From CAZMNF01 sp964567595 (GTDB lineage: Bacteria > Bipolaricaulota > Bipolaricaulia > RBG-16-55-9): 64,000 bases of DNA. A program made the translations under genes and the position numbers. This document shows positions 61,068 through 64,000 of the stretch, piece after piece. Location: the NCBI GenBank assembly GCA_964567595.1, contig CAZMNF010000001.1:49232-113231 (forward strand), written 5' to 3'. The stretch's first letter is position 1. Each line of letters begins with the position of its first letter. Under the pieces are notes generated by a model. It saw only the letters and a list, made by a program, of their open reading frames with translations. It was not told the DNA's origin and did not search any database.

Positions 61068-62285
61068 ATGATCGTTGGAGTTCCCCGCGAAACCTACCCC
61101 GGCGAGCGACGCGTCGCGCTGATCCCCTCGTTCGCCAAACGCCTCATCCAGTCCGAGCACGAGGTCTGGGTCGAACCCAGCGCCGGCGACGAGGCCGGAC
61201 ACCCGGACGATGCCTTCGAAAACCAAGGGGCCCAAATCAAAAGCCGAGACGAGATTTTCCAAGGCGCCGACATGATCGCGCAGGTGCGCGGGCTTGGCGC
61301 CAATCGCGACGCCGGTCAACAGGACCTGGAACGCTTGCGTGAGGGGCAAGGGCTGGTCGCGATGATGGACCCGCTCAGCGAGCCCGAGGCGGCCCGCGAG
61401 CTGTCCGAGCAGGGCGTCACGAGCTACGCCATGGAGCTGATGCCGCGCATCTCCCGCGCGCAGAGCATGGACGCGCTGTCGTCACAGGCCAACATCGGCG
61501 GGTACAAGTCGGTGCTGTTGGCGGCCGAGGCCCTTCCCAAGATCTTCCCCATGATGATGACGGCGGCGGGGACGATCACGCCCGCTCGCGTCTTCATCGT
61601 CGGCGCGGGCGTGGCCGGACTCCAGGCGATCGCAACTGCCAGACGCTTGGGGGCCGTCGTGAAGTCCTACGACATCCGCCCGGAGGTGAAGGAACAGGTC
61701 GAAAGCCTCGGCGCCAAATTCGTCGAGCTGGAGCTGGAAACCGAGGATGCCTCGGGCGAGGGCGGCTACGCGCAGGCGATGGATGAGGAGTTCTATCGCA
61801 AACAGCGAGAAATGATGAATGAGGTCGTCGCCGAGAGCGACGTCGTCATCACGACGGCCGCGGTCCCCGGCAAGCAGGCGCCCATTCTCGTGACCGAGGA
61901 GATGGTCCAGGGGATGGCGCCCGGCTCGGTTCTGGTCGATTTGGCCGCCGAACGGGGCGGCAACTGTGAGCTGACCGAACCGGGCCAAAACGTCGATGCT
62001 CACGGTGTTACCGTCATTGGCCCCGAAAACCTGCCCTCAAGCGTCCCGAAGCACGCCAGCCAGATGTACGCGTCCAACGTCGTCAACTTCCTCGAACACC
62101 TGCTGGATCATGGGGGCTTGGATGATCCGGACACCGAGGATCAGATCGTGCACGACACGATGCTGACCCGAGACGGGCTCCTCGTTCACGAGACGGTCCG
62201 CGAGCTGCTCGGGGAAGCGCCGGCCGAGACGGCCTCAGCATCGGCCGACGACGCACCCACCGATACGGAAGGGGAGAGCTCCTAA
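61068..62285 (+). CDS. pntAA: NAD(P) transhydrogenase alpha subunit, part 1 (NAD-binding)
   Basis: A 405-aa soluble domain I of proton-translocating transhydrogenase, which moves hydride between NAD(H) and NADP(H). MIVGVPRETYPGERRVAL is the family start, PRISRAQSMDALSSQANI the RQD-like region, and VFIVGAGVAGLQAIATARRL the NAD fold. Ends in an acidic disordered tail. GGAG before ATG 61068 supports the start. The split alpha subunit (AA plus AB) is the type seen in Rhodospirillum rubrum and Thermus. Confidence 0.94.
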   Translation: MIVGVPRETYPGERRVALIPSFAKRLIQSEHEVWVEPSAGDEAGHPDDAFENQGAQIKSRDEIFQGADMIAQVRGLGANRDAGQQDLERLREGQGLVAMMDPLSEPEAARELSEQGVTSYAMELMPRISRAQSMDALSSQANIGGYKSVLLAAEALPKIFPMMMTAAGTITPARVFIVGAGVAGLQAIATARRLGAVVKSYDIRPEVKEQVESLGAKFVELELETEDASGEGGYAQAMDEEFYRKQREMMNEVVAESDVVITTAAVPGKQAPILVTEEMVQGMAPGSVLVDLAAERGGNCELTEPGQNVDAHGVTVIGPENLPSSVPKHASQMYASNVVNFLEHLLDHGGLDDPDTEDQIVHDTMLTRDGLLVHETVRELLGEAPAETASASADDAPTDTEGESS

Positions 62286-62299
62286 GGAGGCCCGAGTCC

Positions 62300-62578
62300 A
62301 TGGAATTGATCACGGCACTGACCATCTTTGTCCTGGCCATTTTCGTCGGGTTCGAGGTCATCACGAAGGTCCCGCCGATCCTGCATACGCCCTTGATGTC
62401 GGGGGCCAACGCCATCTCGGGCATTACGGTGATCGGCGCCGTCGTGGCGGCCGGCGCGGAGTCCGAGATGCTCACCACCGTCTTGGGCTTTTTGGCCGTC
62501 GTCTTCGCCACGACCAACGTGGTCGGCGGGTTCTCCGTCACCCACCGGATGCTGCAGATGTTCCACGGAAAGGACTGA
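62300..62578 (+). CDS. pntAB: NAD(P) transhydrogenase alpha subunit, part 2 (membrane)
   Basis: A 92-aa protein of three membrane helices. VITKVPPILHTPLMSGANAI and SGITVIGAVVAAG are hallmark segments of domain II, ending VTHRMLQMFHGKD. It lies 14 nt after pntAA and 7 nt before pntB. Confidence 0.95.
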   Translation: MELITALTIFVLAIFVGFEVITKVPPILHTPLMSGANAISGITVIGAVVAAGAESEMLTTVLGFLAVVFATTNVVGGFSVTHRMLQMFHGKD

Positions 62579-62585
62579 CCTCGCG

Positions 62586-64000
62586 ATGACGCTCTCGCCC
62601 GCAATCGTCAACCTCGTCTATCTCCTCGCGGCTGCGCTGTTCATCTTCGGGTTGAAAAACCTCGGTCACCCCCGAACAGCCGTGCGCGGCAACATCATGG
62701 GCGCGCTCGGCATGCTCTTGGCCGTGGTCGTCACGCTCGTCAGCCAGGACATCGTCGCTTGGTGGGTCGTCCTGGCGGGCCTCGCCGTCGGGGGAGCGCT
62801 CGGCGGAACGCTCGCTTTCACCGTTGAGATGACCGCGATGCCCCAACTGGTGGCGGTTTTCAATGGCTTCGGCGGCGGCGCGTCGGCACTGGTGGCGGGA
62901 GCTGAACTGGTGCAGCGCGTGGCCGAGTCCTCAGGCGCCCCGTTCGGGCTCGTCTTCCTGGTCGCCGCGGCGGCATCGGGACTTATCGGGGCGCTGACCT
63001 TCTGGGGCAGCCTGATCGCCTTCGGCAAACTCCAGGGCGTCGTCAATGAGAACGCCGTGCGGTTCCCGGGCCAACACGCCATCAACGCCGTGCTGTTCCT
63101 CGGGGCGCTGGCGCTCGCGATCGGCGTCATTGTCTCGCCCACGGTTCCGTGGTTCTATCTTGGACTCGTCGCCGTGGCATCGGCCCTCGGCGTCCTATTG
63201 GTTATTCCCATCGGCGGCGCGGACATGCCGGTGGTCGTGTCGCTCTTGAACTCCTATTCCGGCCTGGCGGCCGCCGCGACCGGCTTTGTGCTGTTCAACA
63301 ACGCGCTCATCATCTCGGGGTCGCTGGTCGGCGCCGCCGGCCTGATCCTGACGAACCTGATGTGCAAGGCGATGAACCGCTCGCTGCCCAACGTCGTTTT
63401 TGGCGGCATGGGCGGCGAGTCCGAGGCGGCCGTCGAGGGCGAAGAAGAGGACATCTACGAAGGCCGCATCCAGTCGAGCTCGCCCGAGGAAGTGGCCATG
63501 CTTCTGGATTCGGCCAGTCGGGTGGTGATCGTGCCCGGCTACGGGCTGGCCGTGGCGCAGGCCCAGCACACCGTCCGGGAGCTGAGCAACGTCTTGGAGG
63601 GCAATGACGTTGAGGTGGCCTACGCCATCCATCCGGTGGCGGGCCGCATGCCGGGGCACATGAACGTCCTGTTGGCCGAGGCCGACGTGCCCTACGATCA
63701 ACTGAAGGACATGGACGAGATCAACCCGACGTTCAAGCAGACCGACGTCGCCATCGTCGTGGGCGCCAACGACGTCGTCAACCCCGACGCTCGCAACGTC
63801 GACGACCCGTCCAACCCGATCGCCGGCATGCCGATCCTGAACGTCGACCAGGCGCGCACCGCCGTCGTGATCAAGCGCAGCCTCAGCCCGGGGTTCGCCG
63901 GCATCCCCAACCCGCTCTTCGCGGCCGATAACACCCTGATGCTCTTCGGCGACGGGAAGAAGATGCTGCAAGAGCTGGTCAACGCCGTGAACGAGATGTA
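62586..64000 (+). CDS. pntB: NAD(P) transhydrogenase beta subunit (partial, 3' end outside window)
   Basis: The first 471 residues are in the window, and the frame is still open at the edge. Membrane domain II carries MGALGMLLAVVVTLVSQDIV, AVFNGFGGGASALVAG and SYSGLAAAATGFVLFNNALI. The NADP-binding domain III follows with VVIVPGYGLAVAQAQH, AIHPVAGRMPGHMNVLLAEA and VVGANDVVNPDARN. From the usual family length only a few residues should be missing. It completes the pntAA-AB-B operon. Confidence 0.95.
   Translation, partial: MTLSPAIVNLVYLLAAALFIFGLKNLGHPRTAVRGNIMGALGMLLAVVVTLVSQDIVAWWVVLAGLAVGGALGGTLAFTVEMTAMPQLVAVFNGFGGGASALVAGAELVQRVAESSGAPFGLVFLVAAAASGLIGALTFWGSLIAFGKLQGVVNENAVRFPGQHAINAVLFLGALALAIGVIVSPTVPWFYLGLVAVASALGVLLVIPIGGADMPVVVSLLNSYSGLAAAATGFVLFNNALIISGSLVGAAGLILTNLMCKAMNRSLPNVVFGGMGGESEAAVEGEEEDIYEGRIQSSSPEEVAMLLDSASRVVIVPGYGLAVAQAQHTVRELSNVLEGNDVEVAYAIHPVAGRMPGHMNVLLAEADVPYDQLKDMDEINPTFKQTDVAIVVGANDVVNPDARNVDDPSNPIAGMPILNVDQARTAVVIKRSLSPGFAGIPNPLFAADNTLMLFGDGKKMLQELVNAVNEM

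Overview
The window is GC-rich bacterial chromosome, densely packed with housekeeping and energy genes. I saw no insertion sequences, phage genes, rRNA or CRISPR. The lineage cannot be fixed from sequence alone. Obg with a C-terminal OCT domain, two-subunit GlyRS, GlnRS, an 11-subunit complex I with split NuoJ, and archaeal-type RNase HII and phosphoglycerate mutase fit a Chloroflexota-like or deep-branching actinobacterial-type lineage (low confidence).

Left part. 1-2.3 kb (minus) has a methyltransferase cut by the window edge, a membrane-anchored DsbA-like protein and a DUF3179 membrane protein. A divergent control region (2.34-2.68 kb) with twin 16-bp inverted repeats leads into a plus-strand block of acyl-CoA synthetase, otsB, an MscS channel and otsA. 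From 8.3 to 20.7 kb the minus strand carries a GNAT protein, ferredoxin, an alpha/beta hydrolase and a translation block: infC-rpmI-rplT-glyQ-glyS, obg, and rplU-(Prp-like)-rpmA, then metG and an MFS transporter. The Prp-like protein lacks both catalytic residues, and infC appears to start on ATC behind a strong Shine-Dalgarno sequence.

Middle part. An archaeal-type rnhB is divergent from rnz and an MBL-fold hydrolase. Then come sodA, apgM and ferritin, and on the minus strand bioY and acnA. A ClpP-like anchored protein, a methyltransferase, tRNA-Ile and tRNA-Ala, and a parA gene overlapping a small ribbon-helix-helix gene follow. Next are trmI, an HpaI-type aldolase, glnS, two peptidases (P1 and M32), OsmC, a secreted protein, and pckA-rpiA.

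Right part (43.4-64 kb) is a redox and energy locus. It starts with uspA and a Crp/Fnr regulator that has exactly four cysteines. A 629-aa protein fusing a winged helix to a GltD-type flavoprotein and a ferredoxin domain heads a korABC operon (2-oxoacid:ferredoxin oxidoreductase). After a 167-bp gap holding an FNR-like palindrome, a second GltD-like flavoprotein overlaps nuoA and heads nuoABCDHIJ1J2KLMN, with no nuoE, nuoF or nuoG. A proton-translocating transhydrogenase (pntAA-pntAB-pntB, the last cut by the edge) follows. Together these suggest low-potential electrons from 2-oxoacid oxidation entering complex I through ferredoxin, with flavoproteins and transhydrogenase balancing NAD(P)H. 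That flow is inference, not shown by the sequence.
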